Assembly (NCBI GenBank): GCA_017432385.1
Contig: JAFRJH010000211.1
Span: 1-32,670 of the forward strand
Reading direction: 5' to 3'
From: Kiritimatiellia bacterium
GTDB taxonomy: Bacteria; Verrucomicrobiota; Kiritimatiellia; RFP12; UBA1067
DNA length: 32,670 nucleotides
This document shows positions 11,301 through 20,423 of this stretch, one piece after another; the first letter of the stretch is position 1, and each line of letters starts with the position of its first letter. Under the pieces are notes generated by a model that was not told where the DNA came from, made no database searches, and saw only the letters and a list, made by a program, of their open reading frames with translations. The position numbers and the translations under genes are program-made.

Positions 11301-12670
11301 GCACGGCCGCGATTCTCCTTGCCGTGATGACCCAGCTCGACTGGTCGTCGAAGCCGCTCGGCATCGCGCCCGAGATGTACCGGACGGCGAAATCCGGACG
11401 GCGCGCGGTCGAGTGGTTCCGGCACGCTGGCGACCCGGCGTGGGGCGATCCGGTGACGAACTACGTCGACCGCTTCTCCGTCGTGAAGCCCGTCGAGGGC
11501 GACCGCGCTGGAGCGCCGCTCCTCGTCGTCCTGCACTGGCGCGGCGCGGGCTGGCCGGGGAAGGGCGTCGACATGCAGACCGGACTTTCGGACGACAAGG
11601 ACCGCGTCTTCTCCGCCCCAGACGGATTCTACATCCTGAACCTTGACGACATACGCAGCTACCACGTCCTGTTCAACCGCCGGCACTCGCAGTACTGGTG
11701 GGGAGGGACGGACGAGTACCGGGGGCCGGTCGCGGCGGATGTGCCGCGCCTCATGAAGGGCGAGACGCCGTGCGAGCGGCGCGTCCTGGATTCGGTCGAG
11801 TGGACCGTCCGCCGCTACGGGATCGACCGCGACCGCGTCTACCTGTGCGGGAACTCGATGGGCGGGCAGGCGGCGTACGCCATCGGCCTAGCGCACGGCG
11901 AGGTGTTCGCCGCGGTCAACGCAAACGTTCCCGCGACCGTGTGGTTCGCCGCCGCCCGGCTCGGCTTCGTGAACGGCGCGGGGAGGGACGTCGAGCACTG
12001 GTCTGTGGCGCGCTTCGCCGAGCCCCCGGTCTGCGTCGAGTGGAGCGGCGTAGACGACATGTGGAGCCGCGAGCGTGAGGTGATTGTCCGCAATCTCGTG
12101 AAGCGCAAGTGGCCCCACATGGTCCTCTGGGGCGACTATGGACACTGCGGAATCGTCTCGGAGGCGCGCAGGAGGAACGACCTCGTCGAAAGGTTCGACT
12201 GGCTGTCCGTCCGCCGGAACGAGGCGTATCCGGCGTTCACAGGGGCGGACTGCGACGACGCGCTGCCTTGGCCGTTCAGGACATGGAAGCCGAGGTACGG
12301 ATGGTTCTCGGGATGGAAGGGAGACGTCACGTCCGCCGAAATGGAGATAGCCGAGGGGGCGAAGCCGTCCGGTCAGATCAACGCGTACTTCCGCTGGCGG
12401 AATCTCCGGGACGACGACGGCGGGTTCGAGATGGAGCTCCGCGTCGCCACGGCGGAGGAGCTCGGGACAAGGATGTTCTCCCCGCCTGAAGGCGCCGTCG
12501 CCGACGTCACCGTGCGCCGCATCCAGTCTCCATGCCTTGCCGCCGCGGAACGGGTCCGCTGGACCTTCGGCTGCAGGTCCGGCGAGGCGGTCCGGGACGA
12601 ACACGGGGCGCTCACGATTCCGCGCCTTCGCATTTCACGGACGCCCGAGACGCTGAAAATCGCGCGCTGA
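11297..12670 (+). CDS. Alpha/beta-hydrolase (esterase-like) of unknown substrate
   Basis: Protein of 457 residues with an alpha/beta-hydrolase core. LLVVLHWRGAG (75-85) resembles the oxyanion strand, GNSMGG (185-190) is the nucleophile elbow with Ser187, an Asp lies near 253-254, and YGHCG (281-285) offers the catalytic His283. Residues about 310-457 form an extra beta-rich domain that I do not recognise. A short hydrophobic N-terminus (AAILLAVM) is too weak to call a signal peptide. It overlaps ribF by ATGA and is followed by a terminator-like hairpin, so it is the last gene of the nusA operon. The family resembles secreted esterases or putative peptidases; the substrate cannot be named. Confidence 0.7.
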   Translation: MSTAAILLAVMTQLDWSSKPLGIAPEMYRTAKSGRRAVEWFRHAGDPAWGDPVTNYVDRFSVVKPVEGDRAGAPLLVVLHWRGAGWPGKGVDMQTGLSDDKDRVFSAPDGFYILNLDDIRSYHVLFNRRHSQYWWGGTDEYRGPVAADVPRLMKGETPCERRVLDSVEWTVRRYGIDRDRVYLCGNSMGGQAAYAIGLAHGEVFAAVNANVPATVWFAAARLGFVNGAGRDVEHWSVARFAEPPVCVEWSGVDDMWSREREVIVRNLVKRKWPHMVLWGDYGHCGIVSEARRRNDLVERFDWLSVRRNEAYPAFTGADCDDALPWPFRTWKPRYGWFSGWKGDVTSAEMEIAEGAKPSGQINAYFRWRNLRDDDGGFEMELRVATAEELGTRMFSPPEGAVADVTVRRIQSPCLAAAERVRWTFGCRSGEAVRDEHGALTIPRLRISRTPETLKIAR

Positions 12671-12678
12671 CCGATCCG

Positions 12679-12703
12679 CGGAATCGCCGTTCTTCCGTTT
12701 TTT
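12679..12703 (+). terminator. Possible Rho-independent terminator after the nusA operon
   Basis: The stem CGGAA (12679-12683) / TTCCG (12693-12697) has a nine-base loop and is directly followed by six T residues (12698-12703), nine bases after the hydrolase stop. The stem is short, so the call is moderate. A new promoter starts just downstream. Confidence 0.45.
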
Positions 12704-12725
12704 ACAGGCGGCGGGCGGAGCAATA

Positions 12726-12734
12726 TGGTATAAT
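12726..12734 (+). promoter_or_regulatory. Extended -10 promoter
   Basis: A perfect TATAAT (12729-12734) is preceded by TGG, an extended -10 pattern. No good -35 is seen at 17 bp. It would start a transcript about 22 bases before the ATG at 12763. Confidence 0.6.
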
Positions 12735-12762
12735 CTTGTCCGTCTACAGGAGATACGAAACC

Positions 12763-13041
12763 ATGATGACGAGAGAAGAGGAAGCGAACGAGTTCTGGCT
12801 GCTCACGCAGGCGATACTCCACGACTCCAAGGTCGACATCGAAGAGGCCAGGGTCATCAGACGCTGGCTCCAGGAGCATCAGAAGGACGGCGAGTTTGAA
12901 ACACAGCTCGGCAAGCTCGACAAGTTTATGCAGGACCGGTACATCGACAGGTTCGAGTCCCGTGATCTGATCACGTCGATCGGATCGGTGCTGCGCTCGC
13001 TGCGTGAGTCGGCCAAGGCCGAATCCGCCCAAAGGGCTTGA
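12763..13041 (+). CDS. Small helical protein, TerB-like (weak)
   Basis: A 92-residue acidic, all-helical protein, supported by its own promoter, AGGAG at 12748-12752 and its ATG. The pattern WLLTQAILHDSKVDIEEARVIRRWL, seen as two helices with an Asp-containing turn, recalls TerB-like or BRCT-adjacent helical domains; this is a weak resemblance only. The stop overlaps the transporter's start (TTGA), which suggests translational coupling and a functional link with it. No known function is claimed. Confidence 0.6.
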   Translation: MMTREEEANEFWLLTQAILHDSKVDIEEARVIRRWLQEHQKDGEFETQLGKLDKFMQDRYIDRFESRDLITSIGSVLRSLRESAKAESAQRA

Positions 13042-14744
13042 GAAGCCGTCTTTTCGGAGTCGAGAAGTTCAAGGGGCTGCTTCTTGCGGGCAGCTTCTCG
13101 ACGCTCATGGAGTTCCTCATGGGGCTCTCCGACTCCGTCGTCGCCGGCAACATTCTCGGCGAGAGCGCGCTCGCGGGCGTGAACCTCGTTTCGCCCGTGA
13201 TGTCGGCGGTCACGTTCTTCGCGGGGCTCGTCGGCGTCGGAATGGGCGTGAACTACTCGTACGAGTCGGGGCGGTGCGACCTTGCGCGCGCGCGGCAGTT
13301 CTTCAGCCAGGGCCTCTGGACGGTGCTTGCCGTCGGAGCGGCGCTTGTCGCGGCGCTGATGTTGGGGCGCGATGCGTTCATCGGGTTCATGGACCCGTCG
13401 CCTGAGATCGCCGCCCACGCCGCCAGCTACTGGCGGTGGTACGTCCCGACGGGCGCAATGGAGCCGGCCGTGGTCCTGCTCGTCAACGTCGCCATGGCCG
13501 ACGGCGACGTCAGGCTCTGCTTCCTGTGCTACGTCGTCCATCTTGTCGTGACCATCGGATTCTCGTTCGACGCGGTCAAGTACCTGGGCATTGGCGTAGG
13601 CGGGTGTTCGTTCGGGACGTTTGTCACGTACGCGGTCGCCGTTGCGCTTCTCAGCTGCCATTTCCTGAAAAAATCAAACACGTTCCGGCTTGCGGCGCAC
13701 TTCAGCCTGCGCGACACGGTGAAGATCGTCAAGTCGTCTTTCGGCGACGCGAGCTCCTTCCTGTGCACCGCGGTGCTGTTCTTCTTCCTCAACAAGTTCG
13801 TGATTGCAAACTACGGGAGCGGGGTCCTTCCGGTGCTTTCCGCCGTGATTGCGACGATCGGCTTCCTGGAGGTGTTCAACGGCGTCGGCGCCGCGGTCGC
13901 GCCGATCGTGATCGTCTACGTGGGCGAGAGGAACACGAAGGCGGTGCGGGCGATGATGAGGGTTGCGGACCGCTGGGCGGTGGCGGAGGGGCTGTCCCTC
14001 GCGGCGCTGCTGGCGGCGTTTCCTCAGCTCGTCGTCAGGCTCGTCGGCATTGTCGACCCGGCGCTCGCGTCGGCCGCGGCGGCGGCGGTGAGGTTCGTCT
14101 CGGTCGGCCTCGTCTTCTACTCGATCGTCTACCTCTACAACTCCTACTATATCTTCATATCGCACGAGATGCTTGCCGTCGCCGTGACGGTGCTGAACGG
14201 ACTCGTCATGCCGGTTGCGCTTGTCTCGCTCCTCGGCAGGTTCGGGCTTTCCTGGGTCTGGGCCTCGCTCGCCGCCGCGCCCGTAGCCGCGATGGCGCTC
14301 TGCGCCGGATACCTCGTCCTCCGCTACGGGCCGCGCCGTTTCCCGCTTCTTCTGCCGCTCGGTCGCGATGCGAACATAACGGTTTTCAACCTCAATCTCA
14401 GCGAGCGCGAGATCGCCGAAACCGCCGCGAAGGTCGCGGAGCGGCTGAAGGAGGCCCGCGTCGACGCGCTGAAGGCGATGCGGGCGTCGCTCATGACGGA
14501 GGAGGTCCTGATGGCGGTCAAGGACCGCAACGCGGGGCGCGACGTGATAGCCGAGGTGACGCTCGACCTGAACGAAGGCGTGCAGCTCACGCTCCGCGAC
14601 AGCGGCGAGATATTCGACATCACCGACACCGACGCCCACATATCGTCGCTCCGTACATTCCTCGTCGCGTCCGTTATGGAGCGCCAGGCCGTGCGCAAGA
14701 ACCTCGTCACGACAGGCTTCAACCGCAACATCTTCCGGTTCTGA
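13038..14744 (+). CDS. MATE-type transporter with C-terminal ATPase-like domain
   Basis: Inner-membrane protein of 568 residues. Residues about 10-440 are a MATE/multi-antimicrobial-extrusion domain with roughly twelve hydrophobic segments; MEFLMGLSDSVVAGNILGES near 24-43 matches the family's first helix and loop. Residues about 445-568 are soluble. They contain TEEVLMAVKDRN, a beta-strand run VIAEVTLDLNEGVQLTLRDSGEIFD (in two parts) and a final helix, the layout of a GHKL/RsbW-type ATPase domain, though the N-box Asn is not obvious. The TTG start at 13038 is chosen because the next ATG (13107) would cut into the first helix. The substrate is unknown. Confidence 0.78.
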   Translation: MRSRLFGVEKFKGLLLAGSFSTLMEFLMGLSDSVVAGNILGESALAGVNLVSPVMSAVTFFAGLVGVGMGVNYSYESGRCDLARARQFFSQGLWTVLAVGAALVAALMLGRDAFIGFMDPSPEIAAHAASYWRWYVPTGAMEPAVVLLVNVAMADGDVRLCFLCYVVHLVVTIGFSFDAVKYLGIGVGGCSFGTFVTYAVAVALLSCHFLKKSNTFRLAAHFSLRDTVKIVKSSFGDASSFLCTAVLFFFLNKFVIANYGSGVLPVLSAVIATIGFLEVFNGVGAAVAPIVIVYVGERNTKAVRAMMRVADRWAVAEGLSLAALLAAFPQLVVRLVGIVDPALASAAAAAVRFVSVGLVFYSIVYLYNSYYIFISHEMLAVAVTVLNGLVMPVALVSLLGRFGLSWVWASLAAAPVAAMALCAGYLVLRYGPRRFPLLLPLGRDANITVFNLNLSEREIAETAAKVAERLKEARVDALKAMRASLMTEEVLMAVKDRNAGRDVIAEVTLDLNEGVQLTLRDSGEIFDITDTDAHISSLRTFLVASVMERQAVRKNLVTTGFNRNIFRF

Positions 14745-14776
14745 CGTCCAGGCGCAGCCACCGTGCTGCGGCGGAG

Positions 14777-14827
14777 GACAATTATACTTCCGTATAATTG
14801 TCTGTAACGGACTTTGTCTGCTACAAT
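14777..14827 (+). promoter_or_regulatory. Palindromic operator and promoter, site A
   Basis: A perfect 11-bp inverted repeat GACAATTATAC (14777-14787) / GTATAATTGTC (14792-14802) with a 4-bp centre contains the core ATACTTCCGTAT (14784-14795). TTGTCT (14798-14803) serves as -35, followed by an 18-bp spacer and -10 TACAAT (14822-14827) preceded by TGC. It drives the gene at 14861. Confidence 0.75.
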
Positions 14828-14860
14828 AAGTCCGAATTGCGAGCGAGGACAGACGACGCC

Positions 14861-17056
14861 ATGAAAACATATTTCAACAGCAGACGGTTACTCGTCGCCG
14901 CGTTGGCGGCGGCCTGGGGTGCAGTGGCTTTCGGCGGCGAGGACGCGCGGATCGCGTCCGATACGCCCGAAAAGACGCTGACAGTCGGGGAAATCGTCTC
15001 CGCGCCTCGGCGGAAGACCTCCAAGACGGCAGTGCCGGATGATGCGCGGATCTATATCGGCTCCGGCGTCTACGCGAACCGGGGCGTCATGAGGATGGGC
15101 GGCTTCTGCTTCACGTACTGGGAACCAGAGAAGCTGGACTACGAGGGGATCATCGAGCTGTGCGCCAGGGAGGGCGTGGGCAACACGCTCCAGTTCTGGC
15201 AGAACAACGAGAGCCTTCTCGACCTCGCCCGCCGTGCCAAGGAGCGCGGGCTCTATTCGACATGCATCTACTCGTCGGCCACGAACGGACTCGCGCGCGA
15301 GATTGCGTCGGGCCTCGGAAGCTCCTGGATCGGGTACGACTTCGGCGAGCGGTTCACATTCTCCCTCTATACGGACTGGGGCAACCGCGGTGCCTCGCTG
15401 AGCGCGCTCGTCGAGGAGTACATGAACCGCGTCCACAAGCACGTCGGCGACCTCCACGCGGCGGGCTGGGGTGACGTGATGGCGACCTCGTCGAACTTCT
15501 CGCTCGACTACGAGGTGGCGGCGGGGGCCGAGATACCGTGTACCGAGGACTTTCCTTTCGGCGACCTGACGCTCGCTTCCGCGCTAAACCGCGGGCTCTA
15601 CAGGCAGTATGACCTGCCGATGTGGGGTTCGCACCTTGCGCACGAGTGGTACAGCTGGATACCGCACAAGAATCCGTACAAGATGAAGACGCTCGAGACT
15701 GCGTTTCTGCTCAAGTACATGACCGGCGCCAAGGTGATCATCAACGAGAGCGGCAACTGGCAGCTTCAGAGTTCGCTCTGCGAGGATTCGCCGATGTCCC
15801 AGATGCCGACGCCCGTCCGCCGGCTCGATTCGGGGCTGACGCCGGAGGAGCTCAAGGCAGCCGAGAGGTCTGTCTACGCCGAGGCGAAGAAGAAGTTCGC
15901 CTGCATCGACTACCGCTCTCCCGTGGCGAAGAAGTACCGGAAGGCCATCTGCGACTTCACGTCGTTCTGCAGGGAGCACCCGGCGCCTAAAGGCCAGCCC
16001 GAGGCGACCTGGGCGATCGCGAAGGGCAACCTCGACCTCGGCGGACCGGGCTATGTGCCGGGCAGCGCGATCTGCGGAGCCTTCGATCTCGCGAAGACCA
16101 ATCCCGGCTGGATGTGCGGAGTGCCGGAGATGAGCTGGGACGTCGTCCGCAAGGCCGTCATGCCGATGCCGCCGATGCTCGCGCCGAACAAGAACATCCA
16201 TTTCTCCGCCTCACCTTATGGCCTCTGCGACATAGTTTCGTTCGCGTGCGACAACGTGACTGCCGAGCATCTCCTCAGGAACTACAAGGTCATCATGTTC
16301 GCTGGCTGGAACACATGCACGCCGAAGCAGTACAAGGTGCTCTGCGACTACGTGAAGGGCGGCGGCAGGCTTGTGATCGGGCTTGCGCACCTCTCGACGG
16401 ACGACAGGCGCGAATACACCGCCCTCTCTGTCGAAAAGCTCGTCAACGGCGGCGATTTCACGGATCTGTGCGGGTTCAAGGTCACCGGCGAGACCTCGCG
16501 CAAGTACTGGGCGACCGGCCCGACCACGGAGAAGAACTGCCTCGGTTTCGTCGCCCGCCGCCGCTTTGGCTACATGTGCCTGCCGCTCGGCAGGATCGAG
16601 TTCACCGCCCCGAAGGAGAATTTCGAGGAGCTCGCGGTGGACGACGAGGACGCGGAACCGTTCATCCTGCGCTGCAGGAACGGGAAAGGCGAGGTCTTCT
16701 TCATGAACTGGTGGGCCTATCCCGCCGCCGCCAACATGGATGTCGGCTGCGGGTCGGAGATCAAGGACGTCGGCATGGTCGGCTACCTGTACAGGTACTG
16801 CGCGAAGCTCGCCCGCGGGAACGTCTTCATCACCGGCCCCGACTTCGAGAATCCGGACGAGGACTGCGACTGGATACTCCACTCGTACTTCCCCGACGAA
16901 GGCAAGGTCTATCTCCTGAACCTCGACTACGGACACGAGCGCAAATGCGTCCTCCAGCAGTTCGGGGACAAGGATTTCATAACCCTGAAGCCCGGCGAGT
17001 TCCGCATCATCGAGTCGGTCCGGCTCGATCCTGACGAGAAGCTGAACGCGGAATGA
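14861..17056 (+). CDS. Exported glycoside-hydrolase-like protein
   Basis: Protein of 731 residues with a signal peptide (MKTYFNSRRLLVAALAAAWG, cleaved near AFG-GED). The main part (about 75-390) looks like a TIM-barrel glycosidase: GGFCFTYWEPEKLDYEG, many aromatic residues and WGSHLAHEWYSWIP. About 450-590 resembles the GATase-like trimerisation domain of GH42-type enzymes (YKVIMFAGWNTCTPKQYKVL, CDYVKGGGRLVIG). A beta-sandwich tail follows. Family and substrate are not certain. The ATG at 14861 is preferred over an upstream in-frame TTG at 14798, which lies inside the promoter. A paired gene follows 22 bp downstream, probably in the same transcript. Confidence 0.68.
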   Translation: MKTYFNSRRLLVAALAAAWGAVAFGGEDARIASDTPEKTLTVGEIVSAPRRKTSKTAVPDDARIYIGSGVYANRGVMRMGGFCFTYWEPEKLDYEGIIELCAREGVGNTLQFWQNNESLLDLARRAKERGLYSTCIYSSATNGLAREIASGLGSSWIGYDFGERFTFSLYTDWGNRGASLSALVEEYMNRVHKHVGDLHAAGWGDVMATSSNFSLDYEVAAGAEIPCTEDFPFGDLTLASALNRGLYRQYDLPMWGSHLAHEWYSWIPHKNPYKMKTLETAFLLKYMTGAKVIINESGNWQLQSSLCEDSPMSQMPTPVRRLDSGLTPEELKAAERSVYAEAKKKFACIDYRSPVAKKYRKAICDFTSFCREHPAPKGQPEATWAIAKGNLDLGGPGYVPGSAICGAFDLAKTNPGWMCGVPEMSWDVVRKAVMPMPPMLAPNKNIHFSASPYGLCDIVSFACDNVTAEHLLRNYKVIMFAGWNTCTPKQYKVLCDYVKGGGRLVIGLAHLSTDDRREYTALSVEKLVNGGDFTDLCGFKVTGETSRKYWATGPTTEKNCLGFVARRRFGYMCLPLGRIEFTAPKENFEELAVDDEDAEPFILRCRNGKGEVFFMNWWAYPAAANMDVGCGSEIKDVGMVGYLYRYCAKLARGNVFITGPDFENPDEDCDWILHSYFPDEGKVYLLNLDYGHERKCVLQQFGDKDFITLKPGEFRIIESVRLDPDEKLNAE

Positions 17057-17078
17057 CGGCAGTTTTGGGGGCATAGCC

Positions 17079-20000
17079 ATGAAAGCCAAGATTTTCCGCG
17101 TTTTCCTCTGGTGTCTTTTGTCCGTGTCCGCCATGCCGCCGTCGGCCGCCCTTGCCGACGACCCGGATTACGCGTATGAATTCGCTCCGGAGGCGCTGGA
17201 GCCGCATTTGCGGAACGCGAGCCAGTCGAAGCTGTTCTGGGCCGCGGACGGCGTCGTGTCCAACGGTGCCGTCGCGTATTTCAGGTACAAGTTCGAGCTG
17301 CCCTCCGTGCCCGTCGACGCGTCGCTCTACTACTACTTCGACGACAAGGGAACGGTCTATCTGAACGGACACCCGCTCCTGCGTCCGGGCTCCTATGCCT
17401 ACCAGTTTCTCGTCGCGGGCACCAACACGATCGCCATCGCGATGACCAATACGGTCTCCAGCACCGCGGCGCTCTTCACGCTCAAGTGCTTCGATTCGAG
17501 GGACGAGAGCACCCGGCAGGCGATCGCGTACGTCCACAGCGACGCATCCGGCAAAGGAACGGTCGACACTCCGGCGAGCGGATGGGAGCAGCCGGACTTC
17601 GACGATTCGGCATGGCCGGGCGTCAAGATCCTGGGCGATGCCTTCACGGATCCCTGGTACGGACATTTCGACATCAACTACCACACGACCCCGGAGGAGC
17701 GGGAACGCTTCGCGAACGGGGACTATGCCGATCCCTCGCTGCCGCCCGGGCTCGAGCAGGAGCCCGATCCCGTCGCGCGCATCGTGTACCGCGGGAACTC
17801 GCCGTTCGTCGAACTCAACGGCCGGCTCCACGCGCCCGATTTCAACATCTGCCAGACCGGCGACCCATACAACGAAAGCGCGATCGTCCGGCTGGCGCGG
17901 CAGGGGTTCGATATCGTCCAGCTCAACTTCCTCGCCGAGAACTTCTGCCGAGGCGACGGGTCGTACGACTTCTCGAGCGTCGACAAGATGGTGCGGCGGC
18001 TGCTTGAGATCAACCCGGACGCATATGTGGCCATCTCGCCGCGCTTCATGATGCAGTTCTGGATCCAGACCAACATGACCGAGCGCGTCGGCTACGAGAC
18101 CGGCGAACCGGACGTGAACGCCGGCGACGAGTTCCGGATGCGCGTGCTGCGTCCCTCGCCCGCAAGCGACAGCTTCCGCGCGCTGGTGGTCGACATGATC
18201 AAGAAGCTCGGCGAATACGTCGAGACGAAGCCGTGGCGGAAGCGGCTCGTCTGCTTCCGCCTGAGCTACGGCACCTATACCGAATGGTGCTATTTCGGGA
18301 TGTACGAAGGACCCGACAACGGGCCGCGGATGCAGGAGAAGTTCCGCGCCTATATGAAGGCGAAGAGAAACGTCGACAACGCGGCTATTCCGCCGCTCGC
18401 GGCGCGGAAGCACGAGGACCCAGGCGGACACGACAACAGCAACGGCGACCTGCTGGACCCGGCCGAGGACCGGCTCGTGCTGGACTACTACGACTGCCTG
18501 ATCAACACGATGGCCGACTTCCTGCTCGCGATGGCGGATGCGGCGAAGCAGGCCTTCCCGGGACGCCTTGTCGGCGCCTACTACGGCTATCTCTACGACG
18601 ACCATCCGCCGGAGGGCGCGACGTCGCTTCTCGACAAGGTCCTCTCGAGCCCGAACGTCGACATCCTTTCCTGCCCGGCGTACTACAGCAAGGACGGACG
18701 CCGCGCGGGCGGCAGCTATGTGACGCGCACCATTCCGTCGCTCTTCCGCCGCTACGGCAAGCTCGCGCTCCTCGAGGACGACAGTCGTTTCCACCACATC
18801 CGCGACTGGCTTCAGAGCCAGAACGACGGGCAGGGCATGTGCACCGAGACGCCGCGCGAGACGGAGATGTGCATGCGCCGCAATATGCTCAATCCATTCT
18901 TCGACGGCGGCGGCATACAGCTCAACGACCCGATCACGCAGTCCGGCTCGCGTCCGCACGCCTTCGACGACCCGGCCGTGTTTCGAGCGGTCGAGGACAC
19001 GCGCGCCGCGCTCGCGAAGGCGGGGGTCGCGGCGTCGGAGTCCGGCAACGAGGTCGCGGTCGTGTTCAGTACGCGCGAGGCCATTCGCCGCGACGGCGGC
19101 AAGTGCTCGTACTTCACGTGGAACCTCTACCAGACCTCGCTTCTCTACTTGAACCGCTCGGGCATTCCGTTCGACCTCCTGTCCCTCGAGGACTACATAG
19201 ACAATCCACGCGGCTACAAGGTCGTCATGTTCCTCAACGCGTTTTATCTCACGCCAGACGAACGTACGGCGCTCGTCCAGCGGACGCGCAGGCCTGGCAT
19301 GACGGCGATCTGGATCGGTCCCGCCGGCGGAGTGACGGACAACGGCTTCGACGACGCGGCGATGTCCGCGCTCACGGGCGTGACCGCGACGGGCGTCTCG
19401 CGCCGTTCGAACATCGTCTGCAGCGACGTAGATGCGAGCATGAAGTACACGACCAACAGCGTCTACTATGTGAAGACGCTCGCCGACGGGGTGCGCAGCA
19501 TCATCGTGCCCGAGATGCCTGCGGGCACCGGCGGAGTCGGGCCTTACGTCTACGCGGCGCTTCTGAAGGCGGGCGGGGCCGGGCAGTATGTGGAGCCCGG
19601 AAACTACATTCGCCGACATGGCGACATCTATATGTTCCACACGGGAACGAACGTCGTGCACACGACGATCACGTTGCCAGAAAACGTCGTGAAAGTCCGC
19701 GAGCTTTTCACCGGCGCAGAGTACAACTCGAACGTGATTCCAATCGAGTCCGACGGACCGAACACGTGGCTATTCCGCACGGCGAGCGCAGGCATCTGGT
19801 CTGTCGGGGATTCGGTGGTCGCCGCACTGAACACGGACGGAACGCTTTCCATCGACGGAACGGGAGCGATGGATGATTTCGCGGCCGCGGCGGATCTGCC
19901 GTGGGATCCCTCGGCGGTCAAGAGCGTGACGATTGGCGACGGCGTGGTTGTCGGAGAGAATGCGCTGGCGGGGCTTTCCGACACGGCGACGGTGAATGGC

Positions 20001-20309
20001 ATGAACGTAGGACAGTACAGAAAGCTTTTCGGCGGACTCGGGATGTCCGGTGTTCCCGAAGGATCGTTTGTCGTCTCGCGCACCGAGCTCGAGGCCGCGC
20101 AGGCGGCGACGCTTGAAATCGCCGACGGAACGGCGCTTCTTGGCATCAGCGTCTGCACAAACGGCGATCTCACCGCGGCGACTTCCAGGTGGAGCCCCGT
20201 CACGTACCGCAAGTCCGATCTCGAAGTCAGCCCCGATGGCACGAAGATCATCGCGCCCGTTCCTGCAAATGCGGAGAGGGGCTTCATGGTTCTGCGGTCG
20301 GGAAACTGA
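17079..20309 (+). CDS. Large exported glycosidase-like protein with BspA-like and GFMxLRSG tail (paralog 1)
   Basis: Protein of 1076 residues with a signal peptide ending near ALA-DDP (residue 26). An N-terminal beta-sandwich (30-140) is followed by a second linker domain with DFDDSAWPG (173-181). A TIM-barrel-like region spans about 235-700. FRLSYGTYTEWCYFGM (393-408) and KLALLEDDSRFHH carry candidate catalytic acids, as in GH42-like enzymes. A GATase-like segment follows (YKVVMFLNAFYLTPDERTAL). From about 909 the chain reads GDSVVAALNTDGTLSIDGTG and then IGDGVV, like the start of BspA-type leucine-rich repeats. It closes with SVCTNGDLTAATSRW...ERGFMVLRSGN. The same order recurs in the gene at 23260. 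It is probably co-transcribed with the gene at 14861. Confidence 0.68.
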   Translation: MKAKIFRVFLWCLLSVSAMPPSAALADDPDYAYEFAPEALEPHLRNASQSKLFWAADGVVSNGAVAYFRYKFELPSVPVDASLYYYFDDKGTVYLNGHPLLRPGSYAYQFLVAGTNTIAIAMTNTVSSTAALFTLKCFDSRDESTRQAIAYVHSDASGKGTVDTPASGWEQPDFDDSAWPGVKILGDAFTDPWYGHFDINYHTTPEERERFANGDYADPSLPPGLEQEPDPVARIVYRGNSPFVELNGRLHAPDFNICQTGDPYNESAIVRLARQGFDIVQLNFLAENFCRGDGSYDFSSVDKMVRRLLEINPDAYVAISPRFMMQFWIQTNMTERVGYETGEPDVNAGDEFRMRVLRPSPASDSFRALVVDMIKKLGEYVETKPWRKRLVCFRLSYGTYTEWCYFGMYEGPDNGPRMQEKFRAYMKAKRNVDNAAIPPLAARKHEDPGGHDNSNGDLLDPAEDRLVLDYYDCLINTMADFLLAMADAAKQAFPGRLVGAYYGYLYDDHPPEGATSLLDKVLSSPNVDILSCPAYYSKDGRRAGGSYVTRTIPSLFRRYGKLALLEDDSRFHHIRDWLQSQNDGQGMCTETPRETEMCMRRNMLNPFFDGGGIQLNDPITQSGSRPHAFDDPAVFRAVEDTRAALAKAGVAASESGNEVAVVFSTREAIRRDGGKCSYFTWNLYQTSLLYLNRSGIPFDLLSLEDYIDNPRGYKVVMFLNAFYLTPDERTALVQRTRRPGMTAIWIGPAGGVTDNGFDDAAMSALTGVTATGVSRRSNIVCSDVDASMKYTTNSVYYVKTLADGVRSIIVPEMPAGTGGVGPYVYAALLKAGGAGQYVEPGNYIRRHGDIYMFHTGTNVVHTTITLPENVVKVRELFTGAEYNSNVIPIESDGPNTWLFRTASAGIWSVGDSVVAALNTDGTLSIDGTGAMDDFAAAADLPWDPSAVKSVTIGDGVVVGENALAGLSDTATVNGMNVGQYRKLFGGLGMSGVPEGSFVVSRTELEAAQAATLEIADGTALLGISVCTNGDLTAATSRWSPVTYRKSDLEVSPDGTKIIAPVPANAERGFMVLRSGN

Positions 20310-20348
20310 TTTTCGGATGGTTGTCGGCGCGTTCGTATCTGCGGCGGT

Positions 20349-20391
20349 ATACTTTAGTATAATTGTTTGAAGGCGCGGGTTTTGCTAATAT
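20349..20391 (+). promoter_or_regulatory. Palindromic operator and promoter, site B
   Basis: The core ATACTTTAGTAT (20349-20360) is followed by AATTGT, -35 TTGTTT (20363-20368), a 17-bp spacer and -10 TAATAT (20386-20391) with an upstream TGC. It lies 33 bp before the beta-helix gene at 20424. Confidence 0.72.
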
Positions 20392-20423
20392 TCCAATGTC
20401 GTCACGGTTAAAAGGAGAATCCC

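Noticed and set aside
14798-14860. Upstream TTG start for the exported protein at 14861
   Set aside because: It lies inside the -35/-10 region of promoter A and would put 21 residues before a normal signal peptide.
17007-19661. Minus-strand open frame of about 884 codons opposite the exported protein at 17079
   Set aside because: It has the composition of a shadow frame. The plus-strand protein has a signal peptide, ribosome-binding context and a full paralog nearby.
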